The notes under the pieces are model-generated. The model searched no databases and was not told the origin of the DNA. It worked only from the letters and a program-made list of their open reading frames with translations. This document shows, piece after piece, positions 49,339-63,000 of a stretch of 64,000 nt of DNA. A program made the position numbers and the translations under genes. Every line of letters begins with the position of its first letter. The first letter of the stretch is position 1. This DNA comes from Astropecten irregularis. Taxonomy: Eukaryota; Echinodermata; Asteroidea; Paxillosida; Astropectinidae. The stretch lies in contig OZ020250.1 in NCBI GenBank assembly GCA_963971285.1, positions 20,364,783 through 20,428,782 on the forward strand, written 5' to 3'.

Positions 49339-49688
49339 TTAAAGGTAGTATCATACTTTGGTAAGAAACCAAAACAGAAATGTTCACGTATAACTTACAG
49401 GGTATGAAGATGGTGGTGGTAGAAACAAACCGTTAACAGATTTTCGCCTGAAATGGTGTAGGCCTATTTATCCGGCAATTAGTAAAACAACGACCGGAAA
49501 TCTTTTTGATGTTTTAAAAGATGAAAAATTAAAGAAAAAAGACTTGAGAAATACTGTGGCTGTTTTTCACTGTTTTCACTGTATGGGAGTGGAAATTTCA
49601 CAGATGACTGTTACTGTATCTGTCTTGATATTTTTGCCCATGAATCTGTATTTCTTTGATAAAAACCAAAGTATGATATTACCTTTAA
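49339..49688 (+). mobile_element. M1 MITE, type A
   Basis: TTAAAGGTAGTATCATACTT to CCAAAGTATGATATTACC, TTTAA. Lacks the AAAAAGTGGGCACC block of the type A right half. Confidence 0.85.
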
Positions 49689-50034
49689 AACAAAAACATC
49701 AATCAACCAATGCATGAATCTAATACCAATTATAACTTTAATTTCAACACTTATTGTAAAAATGCAAACAGCATAATTCAACAGAGTTATATCGATAAAA
49801 TGGAATTACTGGTAATAACATTATTTTTCCAAATAGATTGTCACTGTAATCAAAAGTCCAAATGAACAACCTCAATTATTAACTTTTGCTAATCAAACGC
49901 TTTTACCCAAAAAAGCAACAATGTCTAACTTTAATTTAAATGTTCAAAGACTGAAGACCTAGTAGTATGGGTCAAAAACTCATGAGTTGCATTATAAGTC
50001 CATTATTTTGTAAGATTTCATCAAACTAATGAAA

Positions 50035-50357
50035 TTAAAGGCACAATACAGGATTGGTAAAGGTGACAAAATATGATAATTTGATTTGTCATGGAATAAA
50101 AACACGTCACCATCGGAAAATGTAGAAAACAGTGAAAAATGCTCACAGTATTTTCAAATCTATTCACAGGAGTTTTATCTTACCCCGAGATCAAAACTGT
50201 TTTTGGTCGTTGTTTTACTGATTTCTGGACAAATTACAGCATTTCATCCGGAAATATTTTAACGATATGCTTCTACCAGCACCATCATCATATCCTGAAA
50301 GCTATAGGTAAATCTGTGAACATTTATATTTCTGTTTTGGTATGCTACCAATCCTGT
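50035..50357 (-). mobile_element. M1 MITE, mosaic (B terminus on C body)
   Basis: Reversed; TTAAAGGCACAATACAGGAT is a B-type tip, but the adjoining body (TTTGATTTGTCATGGAATAA) is type C. Left end CTACCAATCCTGTGG. The rightmost M1 copy in the window. Confidence 0.8.
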
Positions 50358-52359
50358 GGAAAACGACATTCTATATAGTTTCGCATAATAATTATGTTCG
50401 TACTATGATATTTATCCACAACAAGTGAAAAAGAGGTATTCGGCTGGGTAAAACAATATCATTATGCCCTGGAGGAGAGTCGAGGGTTCTTGAAGTGAAA
50501 TAAACATGTATCATGCAGTGTTGTCATAGAACATTGAAATTAATACCGTGTTGTTCAAGATACATTCAACTTCATTTTATCAACAGAGTGAAACTCAAGA
50601 AGAAATCCCCTCCCCTTTTTTCAAGATCATAAATCGAATTGCACCATAGTGCTCCATGCTATTTTCAAGTCAGCATCCAATTCCTTTAAATTCATTTATT
50701 GTATGCATGGCAATACGATACTATAACAATATTATTGAAAATTAATGCACTTTCTGAGAATACTGTCCAGTCCTACTCTCAAACACAAGGGGGCGTCCTA
50801 ACATTCGACTGTAATCGAATCAGGTGGTTAGGAGTTTAAAGGGAATAATTAATTATAACTTAGTTTTCAATGAAAAGTGCGCAAAGAAAAATTGACTGGA
50901 GCGGGATTTGAAACCGGCGACCTCCTGAAATGATTATTTTTCAATGATTAATGACTTAAATTACGTATTTTATAGGGAGCATTAATGTGCATTATGATGG
51001 TTAGTTATTCCTCGACTTTATCAAACAAACTACTAACAAAAAACAACATTTTTTGAAAAAATTGTTTTCTCCTATTAAATTAGGAGAAATAAAAAACATT
51101 ATTCGTCTTCCAAATGGGTAATGCTTAGACACACGGATATCGCATAACAGACAGCTTCAACGCGTAATATGCAGAATTTGCTGGCAACGAAAACATCACA
51201 ATGTTACTGTTCTTACACGTGACCAAAGAATAAGTAATTTTGTCCCATTTCGGCTTCTCGTAATTTTAGGAAATACAACAATCGTGTTTATACAGTCTGA
51301 TTGCCACGTTTCATCTCGAGAATAAAAAAGATTTTTGCTGTTTACAAGATGTGAACAAAGAGGAAGGTTTAAAAGAGATGGAAAATGAACTGATAGAGGG
51401 CGGCAGACAAAGTTTAGTTCAAATCATCTTGAAAGGTTCGACTTTGAGATGAGGAAAACACCGTCTCCAATATTACAAACGCACTGGTTTTAAATAAATC
51501 TTTTGTTAGAGTGGACCCTTAAACAAAAGAAATAATTGACACCTATAATGTGATTATTTTTTTAAAGGGAAGACCGAGGTGATAAATATTCCACTCATTC
51601 TAATTGCTGTCTAGTTAGCAGGAAAGGCATGTGGGGAAAAAAACAAAAATATTGCCTTAAATTCAAGCAAATATCCGATGCTACATCCTGGACATTAACT
51701 AACCAGTAACCAAATCCACAAACAAGTAATAAATCACATGTTGTCATGGTGACAATGATGTAATATGCGGCGATATACCAACATCACACCAGGTGAGTAA
51801 AGCACTGTTCACTTAATGATCAGCGCTTCAAGAACTTCCAATTTCTCAAGACGTCTACTTTTATATCGAGTTCAACCACAGCGATGGAGACAGTACGTAA
51901 ACTCTGTATTTGGGCTGACATGATGTATGGCTAATCAGTCATAATATTTTTGGCTATTTAATCAAGCCTTTCGATAATGTCAGCTGTATACACACAACAA
52001 GGCAATCAAATCAGAACACATTTGGCAGCCGAGGCTGGGAGTGGCCAGCAGAATGTGAGTAAACATACACATTCCTACTGTGATATGCCATTCAACCCAA
52101 TCAAAAATACACACAATGAGTTTAATTGGATTGCTGACGCAATTAAACAGCTGGTTATTTGATTTAAAGGAAGTTGGAGAGAATAAAACAACATGCCAAT
52201 GTGAACATGTATGCTAACCATGCTAGCCACCTTTCTCAGTAAAAGATGAAACAAAGTAACATTCAAGCTTCTCTTCGAGTTATGGAGTTGCATGGAATAA
52301 AAGCATAACAACATACAGTACATTAGTGCCCTTTTTGTGATGCAGTTTTTAACATCTTT
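50358..52359. other. Intergenic stretch downstream of the polycystin gene
   Basis: Holds one tRNA-like fragment. A plus-strand ATG frame at 51977 runs to a donor-like CAGAAT/GTGAGT at 52055, but no partner exon is seen. Confidence 0.4.
50883..50935 (-). mobile_element. Short tRNA-like repeat, fragment
   Basis: AAAGAAAAATTGACTGGAGC GGGATTTGAAACC: tail, acceptor side and T arm in reverse, front half lost. Confidence 0.55.
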
Positions 52360-52441
52360 GCTTGTCCTCTTAACATTTGGCCCTTGAGAAAGATCCTGCT
52401 AGGATCAAAACCCATCAGGCCCTCCTAACTCCAAGCATTTT
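52360..52441 (+). mobile_element. F6 fragment at the 3' end of the polycystin gene
   Basis: AGAAAGATCCTGCTAGGATC followed by CATCAGGC and ACTCCAAGCA. It lies about 190 bp beyond the stop codon, just after the AATAAA signal. Confidence 0.7.
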
Positions 52442-52462
52442 TGCTAAAATGGCAAGTTACCT

Positions 52463-52468
52463 TTTATT
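52463..52468 (-). terminator. Likely polyadenylation signal of the polycystin gene
   Basis: TTTATT on the plus strand is AATAAA on the gene strand, about 165 nt downstream of the stop codon. An F6 repeat starts about 20 bp further on, so the 3' end probably falls at its edge. Confidence 0.5.
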
Positions 52469-52629
52469 TCTTTTCATTAAGACAGATGCAGTCTTATTGA
52501 GTTCAGTGATGCCAACACATACTGATATCAGTCAGCCATACCAAACAGGTGTAGAGAAACAAGTAGTTTTAGTGTATAGACTTGGTAGGAGTAATGAAAA
52601 CAAGTTCATGAGTTGATTCATCCATTCGT

Positions 52630-54065
52630 TCACTTGAAGCCTGTTTGTTTCAGAGCCTTGTGTAGAGCATACTCACGGATGGCAGCATTAACAAGTGCTT
52701 CTGGATCATCAAAGAGGACTTCATTGTCCTCTCTGGACCTCTGCAGAAGCTGCTCCATCCTCTTCTCAATCTGTCTCATCGTCATCACCGGAGTGAAAAC
52801 GGGCTGTCCGTTCCTCAGAGAACGAGACTGGCGCAGTACGATGTACTTGCGCACCTGTACCTTACGGTGGGTCTTGCTGACAAGTAAATGGCTCTTGAGC
52901 TTGCAGATGTATTTTGTCAAGCATCCGCTGAGGAGAAAGTGAGTCAGGGTCTTGTGGAAGCGAGCTGATTTGTAGGTCTGTAAGATGATGACGGTGATGG
53001 AAAACAAGACCACAAATCCAACGAAGGATACAAGCGTGCTTAGGAAGATGGGAAGTGTCCTCTGGTGGTTTGTTTCCACGGGTAGCCCTCCGACGAAGAA
53101 GTTGACCACGGCCACTGCGCTAGTGGGTAGACTGTGAAAGCTCTTGAGGTGACCACTGTATAAAGTCCAGCCTGTGAAGACAAAGGTCATTATGATGGAT
53201 ATGAAGAAAGGCAGAGAGCTGAGAATGCTCAGGAAGGATGCCTCACAAGCTTGGAGAAGCAAGGACTTCCACTCGCTGCACTGAAGCTGGAAGAGTACCT
53301 TCATCATCGCAGTGAAGACCATCAAGGCTGTTAGGACTGCAGTGTAGAAATTGATTGTCTGTGTGTTGACAAAAGCTCCCAAGGAGGGAGTGGTGACTGT
53401 GGCCTCTCCAGAGAGTAGCCACTGAAAAGCCAAGAGGGCAACAGCCGAGAGGGAAGCAAAGAAATTGAGGAGTCCAATGAGGTGTCTGAGAGAAGTGTAG
53501 TAAGTTTTACCCCACCTCAGCATACAGTGAGCTTCAGTGAACATCATGCTGTATACAGATATACCAAGAAGGCCGATGCAAATGAGATATATTGTGCCTT
53601 CCAAGCCGGAGTCTCCACCGACGCTGACCAGTCCCACATCAACCACAGGCTCCTGATAACCAGTGGGAAGGACCTCAGCAACAAGTCTCACAACGCTCGT
53701 CATATTGAGCTGTGCATTGAACAGTAAGAACTCAACAAAGATGGCTCTGGTGTACCCATCAATCCAGTTGCTGTCTTTCAGGCTCTGAATGGTCTGAACC
53801 ACTTTGAGGTAACCTCCAGATAACTCGGCAACGTAGCCACCTCCGTGGTAAGTTGCGTACTTCCCAGCAAACGGGGCACTTTGGAGTTCCTCTGATGTGA
53901 GAAACCGATATCCTTCAGTCTGGAGGGATGGAGAGAATGCATCACCAGACTCTTCCCATGAGCTGAGGAACTGTGAGGTATCCTCAATGACAGGTGAATA
54001 AGACGAGCTACATGGGGTTGAGGAGCTCAGTGGAACCTCTCGTGATATGGTGTCTCGGCAGAAGT
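52630..54065 (-). CDS. Polycystin exon 14, terminal (polycystin domain, channel helices, tail, stop)
   Basis: Acceptor TCTTTTTCCTAG; ends at stop TGA (52630-52632). It carries YHGGGYVAEL, the signature NWIDGYTRAIFVEF, then helices at residues 1517-1536, 1553-1575, 1597-1617 and 1637-1661, a pore helix (1667-1686) and a last helix (1696-1721). The 115-residue tail has a short charged helix (1785-1806) that could be a coiled coil, the feature by which polycystin-1 binds polycystin-2. The helix 1597-1617 lacks the regular arginines of a voltage sensor. Confidence 0.93.
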
Positions 54066-57000
54066 CTAGGAAAAAGATAAATAATTGGGTTCATTAATGT
54101 CATTCACACTGTCTGTGTCTAGGATGCAACATGAAAGAACTATCTGTGGAAAGATGTGCTCTGTTGGTAAATCTGATACTCCATAGCAAGTTGCTGAAGT
54201 GATACTGACTTCAGGCAGTCAGACAAAAGTCTACTCTATCACTCTTTATCTTGTGCAAGCCCCTTGATGTCCTGTGAGGAGAGTATCAGTTCATCACAGA
54301 TGAACCCTGAGATTTATTCTGGGAGGAGAAGTGGTTGCTTTCCTTACTTCCTCTTTCATCTGATGGTGAATACAAAGCATCAGCTCAAAATGGTTCACAT
54401 AGACCAGATGGAGAATTTGACAAGACTGTTCTTTAGAGAGCTTTAGAGAGGAACAATCTTAGACAGACTAGCATCCCTCACATTCAAAGGGTAGATGGGA
54501 TTGACTGTAATTTGCCAATACCTGATATTGTCTTGTTGACCCTCAACTGCCTCACCAGGGGAGTGGTAAGGAGCTTAAGATGCTGGTAATTTCTCTCTGC
54601 ATTCATGACAGGTGCTAGACCAGGAAGAAGCGTTCCCTGAGCCCACTTCCAGAACTGATCCCCGCTGTGCACCTGTTGTTCACCAGAAAGCAATCAAGGA
54701 AACAGAAATTCCAATCAAGTACCAGGTATTTCATTTATGCAGGTGCAGATTCTTTTCAAATAAAAAGACATTCAACTTGATTATTTTCAAATTTGAAGTT
54801 CAGATCTATCTGGCATTGACTCAAAACCAAAATGGCATGACCATGTCTCTATTCCCAAAGAGAAAGGAAAGTGGTTTACCTGATGGAAGGATGGAGTCAG
54901 ATGCTCAGCTCCATTCACGAACATATCCTTCGTAGTGGAAGTCATGTAGTATTCATGAATGTTCCTCTTGCCGTGAGCTAGGTACAGGACGAGTGCCAGG
55001 AATATCCAAGCTGCAGCATACTTCTTGATGAATTTCACAAACTTGGCTCTGAGGCTAGTTGAGGTCAGTGGTTTCCCTAGCTGATGGCTTCTTACCAAAC
55101 GAGCAGTCTTGGGTTTTGTTTTCATCTGGGTGTCTACTTTGGGAGTGTTTTTGATTTGAAAGCTTGAGGATGCTACCTCGAAAGAGATAGATGCTCTGGT
55201 GAGACAATCGGGTTTCAGGAAGAGTGATCTGTATACTGCATTCAGCAGTGCTAGGATGGGCTGAACAAGTAACAGGTTTTGTGCACTGGCCATCACAACA
55301 GGCACAAGCCAGTTGAATGCCATCCCGGCATTATAGTCCAGAGTCAGAAGGACGGTCAAAGCAGCTGATCCACAGATTAAAGCCAATGTTGCCAACCACA
55401 TGAAGATGGCTGTCCACCAAGGAAAGAGGTTCTTGCAGCCACAGCAGGTCAGGCAGTTGAAGCAACCACTCTGACCCTCTTTTTGAAGAGCACCAGCATC
55501 ATCCTCTTGCGACACCTTCTTAGGAGGATGTTGCCGTTTTCTTTGTTTTTCTTCCTGGTTGGGCATTTTGTTCGTTTTACCGGGATTTTTCTTCCTGCTT
55601 CCTGAGGTAGAGGGTTCTTGGTTCTTCTGTGCATTTTGATTCCAGTTTAGGATTTTACCGGTCATAGAATGTTGGCCATTTCCACCTCCATGCTTAGACT
55701 TTTGGATAATCGTTCCTCTGTCAGTTTCAGGACAATGGTCACCATCTTCATGACCGGTGAGATTAGTTGGGTCCTTCAGATTGGCCTTCCTTGTGTGTCT
55801 GGACAGAGACCACCTGGAATGACCAGTACCTGTTCTGCCAAGAGGCTTAGGAGGTCCAGGACACGGCTCTTTGCCAGTGCCCTCCACGATGGGTCTCCTA
55901 TCGGGCGAGTCACCTTCTTGGTACTCATCCCATGGCAAGTTGGCATTCTGGTTGACGTTATATGGATCCTCAAATTCGTCACTCTGATCCGACCACTCTT
56001 CTGATGACCAGCTGGATGTGGACAGCACTCTTGGGATTCCAACAGATGCAGCAAGAGCGGAGCTAACATCTGTCATATCAGCACCGTCATCTTGAGATGA
56101 CAAGGAACCCAAGGTCTGAACTCCGTCTGGTATTTCAACTTTGACTTCTTCAAGAGATCCTGATTTTGTCGCACGCCTCAGTTGTCGGCCTTTAAATTTC
56201 CTCTTGATTTTGGGTGCACTCACAGTCTCTGATAATTCTGGAGATTTTTCCACACGGCTTGATTTCTTATTGGCGACACGAGGCCTAATATTGTTGAAGA
56301 CGAAGATGAGGAGATAGTACAAAGGAAGCACCATCAACCCTGCTCCTAGTCCTATCATTATACTAGTCATGTTCAAGTCCAACGATATCGTGTCGCCCGA
56401 TGAAACCTCCCCATCGGTCAGCAAAAAATGTTTGAGCACAGTCACAAGAGGCATGGAAACAAACAACGGTGTGAAGAAACAGGCGACTCGTTGGGCGTGA
56501 GTGAACTGAGAGACTGCAGGTCTAGACACCATGTTCCATATTGACAGGTGCTTAATGAGAGGATGGTAGCTCGGTAGAGTCATGAACAGGTGTTGATGAC
56601 GGGCAAGCTGTGGCAAGGTTGCTTCACTGAATGTTGCCGGTTCAAGAGCGGACGTCATGACGTGGTTGCACAGAAAGTAGGAACAGTCGCCTGTTACATA
56701 GTTCTGTACCAGGACGCGGCTAAGATGCCTGGAAAGACAATTGCAAACGCTGTTTTCAATTTTAGTTTTCCTTAGGCTTTTTGGGAAACTTTTTATTTTG
56801 GAGGAGGTTATGTTAAGAGCAGGTTTCATGGATGATTCTGGAGGCTTAAGAATATGGTAATTCAGGGCTCAAATTTTGTGAAAAAAAAGCACTGGACAGC
56901 AGGTTTAGTAATTGAAGTGTTTTACTAGATCTGAAGTTTTTTAACTAGACTTGTGGCATTCATGTACATAGGAAAACCATAATTGTATGCAATATTATGT

Positions 57001-60000
57001 CATAAATTGTCAATTTAGGCACCATTTCAATTGTGCAAGGAAAACAAAATCACTAGAGAGCTGGACTGTGCAGTACACAATTTACTAGACCGACACTGAA
57101 ATCACTGGACTCGGTCCACAGTCTAGTGGATATTTCGAGCCCTGCAATTGTGCTTCAGCAGCATCTTAAGCCTCATTGATGGATGTTTGATGGCTGTCTG
57201 ACAGGGAGTAAAAGCAGGCAATCCAATTCATATCTGGCCAATGTCATGCCTGAAGCACACATCTAGAGGCAAGACGTCAGTTCCCTAGCTGAGGGAAAGC
57301 TTTATATAGAATTTGGAGCCAATTTCATAAAATGTGCTTAAGCACGAAAAGTCTTCTTTGATCAAACAGGATTCCCAACCAAATCTTCATGTGATGTTTA
57401 TTGCTTTTGACTTGTATTCGGTCATTGTAAGCTGAGCATAAACAATCACAAGGAGTTTTGGCTGGCATACTGATTCCATTTACTAAGGTTTTTTGTGCTT
57501 AAGCAAATTGTGGAGCTTAACCAGCTCTGACACTGAAATTGGCCCCTGATCACATTGATTTATGGAAACTCACCATTGTGGACTGTAGCCTTGTCCGTCG
57601 TGCCACACCGTTATTCTCCGCACTTTGCCTATGTCTGATGATGTCTTCATGAGGTAGGAATCCACACAACTTCCTTTGAGAGCTGTGTTGTCAGGATTTA
57701 CAACCTCTATCGGTTCTGAGGAACCAGACGCACCGTGTAAGCAAAGAAACACCTGTTGAAGGAAGCCATAGATAAAATTACAGGTGAATGGCATATTGCA
57801 ATCGTACAAGAAAAGAATCGGCCAACTAAATTAAAAATAATTTTCTTCATTCATTATCATATACATAAATCTGGCTGTCAAATGTCAACACCCCAGGGAG
57901 TCAAGATGGTTTAGGAGTGATAATATTTGGAGGTAGATTTACATTTCCTTTGATTAAAAATGTGTTTACAAAAATATGCAAAAGTAATTTAAAAGAAAAC
58001 AAAGAAAACTGACTGTTGCAGATTTTGAAGTCAAGTGTTCCTGGTAACTGCCTGCTGCACATAACAAGACACTAAAGACAGTCAGTTCATGAGAGACTTA
58101 CGGTTGCTGTTGTTCCTGAGTTGATGTCCATCCCAGTGAAGAATGTTACAATGAAGTAAGACCGCCCTCTCTCCAGTTTCCCAAACAGCTGAGGAAGGAA
58201 TACACGTATAATACCTCCATCAGGATAAACTGGGATATTTTCTTAAATACTTCTGCATTAAGATGAAATATCATCAACATAACTGGAGGCAATGATAATA
58301 ATTTTAATATAAAATGAACAAGTGCCTGCGATTGATAGTAAGTTACGATGAGTTTGGTGAAATCTACCCCTGGTCATTGCCCAAGAGAGCAGTGGGATGG
58401 TTAGAGTGGATAGTCTATTCACAGGAGACTGTTCACAACCAATAATAAAACATGACTAATCTCCAGGAAGTCATCGCTACTCACCTTCTTTGAGAACCTC
58501 CAATCAGCGCACAAGGCACATCCTAACACCGGCAGGAGTATTGCCAGCATCCCTCCCATGATGACCACTATGATAAATGATCTGGTGATGTCTACCACCT
58601 CCGGCTCTTCCTCTTCCTCTAGGTAAACCTGCCTGTTGGGAGGCACGAAGAAACTGCCTCCAAAGAAGGACAGATGATCGCACAAGCAGTGGGTATGGGC
58701 GGCTGTGGTCAGTGAGCCAACCTGTTAAATGAAGGATAAGGATCAAAATGAATTCTGATTAATTGTATACTTCACATAAACATATCCACACCTCAGAAGT
58801 ATGAGGTCACTATACAAGTTGGAGTCAGGTTGGCGTAGCGATTCTTTCCTCGCCTTTCACCTCTGGCGGACCGGGTTCAAGTCCGGCCCGGTTCACAAGT
58901 GGATTGGATTTTCAGACCCTACCTGATTCTGTGGATTTTACTCAAAATATTACTCTGTGGTTTTCCTCCCACCTCTAAAGCTGTAACTTCTTCTCATCAT
59001 CTTTCCATAACAGGTTTCATTAGGCTTTCGAGCTATTGTGCCTAGGGTGCTTTTGAGGAATCCTTGGTGTCATTACCAGAAATAAATATATAACAATAAG
59101 TGACAGCGCCATGTATCCTTTGGCAATTTGGCGCTCTATAAATCCAGTTATTATTATTATTACTACAAATGTTATGCTATGAGTGTTGATTAAGATTTAC
59201 CTCACAGCCGTGTGGAAACCACTGCTCGTAAACTGTTGACCAATACATGCATCTAGCGGTGTAGATCTTGATGTCAAGGTCCAACATAACCTCTTCCAAG
59301 GGCGCCTGTCTCGTCATGTTGCTGCTTCCCGAATCATCCGCTACAACCAAGGGCCTCACGGCAAGATAGTAGGCTCCGACGGCATACAGCAGGTTCTCCG
59401 TGATGAACCAAGTGTAAGGGCGAGCGGTAATATTATGCGTCGTGTTGTAGATGGAGGAGTATAGGTCAGTGTCGGGGATCGGGAGGGTGATTCGAAGATC
59501 GTACTCCTCTAGGGTCGGATAGAAACCGTATCGGAGGAGGACCTCTAGTGGGACGGTCTCCTCCTCAGCGTTGTTGCCGGGCTGGATGTCGATATGAAGT
59601 GAGCTGTGGGTCTCCGTTACGTTGAAGTGAATATAGATGAGCTCAGTGGATGAGGCTTGCATGGTGTCAAATGAGATAGCGCTGTCCGCTCCTCGTGGAA
59701 TCAGCATCTCAATATTGCTGGAGAGATCAGCTACAATCAGCTCATCACCTGCAGACAAAAATAGAAGCTCCTGACATCTCTTGCATGGAACTGTTGAATA
59801 TCTTCATTTCAAATTGATCTCTTTCATATTGTAATGTAAATTTGTTCTTCTTGAATGGTGTCAAGTCATCAGAAACATTGATTTTAAAAATGAAAGATCA
59901 CTGGTTAAATGTTGAAAAGCAAATGGGTGTGGAAGCAAGGAGAACAATGATGGATGGAACGAAGCTGAAACGACTTCTAGATATCACGTTCTAGAGTCAC

Positions 60001-63000
60001 CCCCAAAGGTCGAGCACAGGCCAAATGGGGAAAACATGATGATGATGATAAATTATTCTTTTTCCAACCAAGTAAGTTATTTCATTGAAATGTGAACAAA
60101 GAAAAATTGAATGGAGTGGGATTCGAACCTGCAACCCCCCGGAAAACCGTACCGTAATATGATAGATAATCTTACCATTCTTATCTTTTAAGGTGAGACC
60201 AATGACCGATGTCTTGATATCGTATGCACTCAGATGCCAGGAGTAAGGATTCTCAGATACACTCATAACCTGAAATGATAACCCCAAACAAATTCACGTA
60301 TAAACTAAAAATTGGGTCTTTCCTTTAGCAAAACTGCCGAAAAAATGTCAAGACTATCTGGGCCCAACGTCAGGGCTCTGCTTACTGTGTAGAAACGGCA
60401 CTTATAGAAGCAGGAAATTTTGTGCTTATGAGATCCCATTTCATGGATGAGCAAGGAATTTTCGCTTGTGGGTGTGTTTTGTTTGTGCAAGTAGGGTTTT
60501 CTCGCTTACTCAGCTAGCCTAGAAATTTGACACTAACCTAGTGAGCGCAAAATGAGAATCATATGTGCCGAATTAAAGTAAGCAAAACCATGAAATTGGG
60601 ACCCTGAGGTCAATTTCACAAAGCCTTACGATTGATCATAACTCGAGATACGAAGAATAACTCATCGTATCTTACGACTTTTGCGTGGGGCTGCAATGCA
60701 TCATAAGTCCTACGATTGACAGTAAGTTACGATGAGTTTGGTGAAATCGATCCCTGGTCCATTTACCTGTGTACTGATGACGTCATCATCATACAATCCA
60801 GTCATTTCATCCATGGCATCCTGGGGAATCTTGAACCATGACCCATCGGGTGTCTGATAAATCCTGGTACCAGGATCCCGTAGATTCTCTTGATGCAGTG
60901 CAAGTATCATGGGACCTGTCTGGATGAGAGTAGCCGGCTCTCCTGGTACCTTGCTCTGTAGGATGGTATTGGAGACTTCCTCAATGATGCTGAAGACCCT
61001 CTGCGTCACATTACGACTCTGGAAATTTCAAACCAAAAAATACTATCATCAAATAACTACAAGGGCAACTGATTGAATTAATCTTAAGTCACTGAGAAGT
61101 GAGCAAAGAAAACCTGACTGGAACAGGATTCGAACCAACAACCTCTGGAATATCATACAGGCGCTCTACCAACTGATTTGACATCATTAGAAAGAGTATA
61201 CTGGTAAAGTTCATAGTTTCATACCAAGGAAGTGGGCATTTTGCATACCTGTCTGAGTTGGACTGGTACCCATGGCTCTTGTTCAATCAGCTTGATATCT
61301 GGTACATTCAGATCAATATCGATGTCTGCAAAGAATCACACCAACCGTACATCATACTATACATCATACATTCACAAACACACATACCTGAATTTGTATC
61401 CTTGTGGAGACATGGCTTTGTTCTTGTGTACATTTGAACCAGAATCACATTCCTGTGTTGAAATCTCTAGAGAACGTTCGTTATATAATATACTGTTTGT
61501 GACAGATAAGTATACTTTGGAAATTCCTCCTTTTCGAGTTAATTCCAAATATAAGTTTCGTGAAAACCTTACGGAGACCTAGATACACCTTAAGAATTTC
61601 CCTGTGGAAACATATTCAACCCATTGTGCCCAGTCTCCACAAGGCACCAGATATGCGTTCACTAAAATAAAAAGATCACTTTTTCAGTTTAGTCCATTTT
61701 CATATGATGCTAACATGAATGCATTTTTTTTTTTTTAATAGTCTTCCTGATATTCAAATCTTCTAGGAAGTGACGAAAACCTGGGCCCTTTTCTAAACCT
61801 CTTCCCAGCTCCGGCTCAAGCTCTGTCATCCTTGTGCTGAAAATAGAGGTTATGGTCTTTCATTGAAGCTGAAGCTCTGTGTTCCTTTTCAAACCAGAGA
61901 ATAAACTTCCGAACCGCACCCAAAAGCCTCTAACTTAAAAGGGACTCACGAAATGGAGCCCGTGACGGAGCATGAGCCGCAGCCGAGGTTTGGAAAAGGG
62001 CCCTGATGTAGTTTGAATCTATGGATAGCAGCAATCAAACATACCTTTGCTGCGAGCCAGTGTTAGTGCAACGCTCTCAGGGTAAGAGATGTTACTGAGT
62101 ACAGTTTCCTCCATAGTCCAGAAGTTGTTCCAATCATCGGGTTGGCTTTCTAACTGATCGTAGAAGGTCTGTACTTGGTTAGCAGCAGCTCTTAGCAGGT
62201 TGGATGCTCCTGGAATTGGATATCAATGGTCAAGGCAATTAAGACCTTGTCATTTCACGCTGGTTCATCTTGACTTGTGCTATACGTCTTAGCTCCAAAA
62301 TCTTTGGAGCAAATAGCCAATTAATCAATCGATTGGATTCAAACAGAAAATAGGTCGAGTATAGAAGGGAGATAGCAAGTAACTGGCTGTACCAACCTGA
62401 GTAGAAGAATCTGGAGGCATCCTCGATGACATCTACGCTTGTTCCCTCTCGAGATTCTTCCTTCAAGACGTCTATCATCTCCATATAAGAATCAGCTGCT
62501 AGCATCTGCGGTAGAGAATAGGATAGTGGTATCATCACTGACCAGGGGCCAATTTCATGGCCGTGCTTAGCACAAAAATTTGCTAACCATGAAATTTTTG
62601 TCTTAATAAAAACAGGATTAACAACCACATGTCCATGTGTTTGTATAACTAGTGATTGTTCTTTGGGTGTTGTTCGCTGACCATGAATATAAAATGGAAT
62701 TTTGAATGGGGGTTTGTTTCATCGGGCAAGACATTTTTGTGCTAAGCAATTTTTTTGTGCTAAGCAGCTCCATGAAAATGGCCCCAGGTCCTCTAAGGAC
62801 CATAATGGCAAAATTTCCAAGACGAACTCAGTCCAAGGAATTCCTTTAAGGCCTTCCAAGACATTAATTCTCCGCTCCTACATTTGGGGGTACTACTGAG
62901 GAGATGGATTTGAACCCGTGGAATCTCATTCTATACTGCACAAGTAAGTTGAAAGTAATTAGGGGAAGCCACTAGCCTACCTGTGTGTCTGGGGTGACCT

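Noticed and set aside
51977-52055. Plus-strand first exon candidate (MSAVYTQQG...) with donor CAGAAT/GTGAGT
   Set aside because: No downstream partner exon on the plus strand; the next gene runs the other way.
56729-56829. Upstream extension of polycystin exon 12 to the ATG at 56829
   Set aside because: A good acceptor at 56729 and the PLAT alignment show that the open sequence above it is intron.
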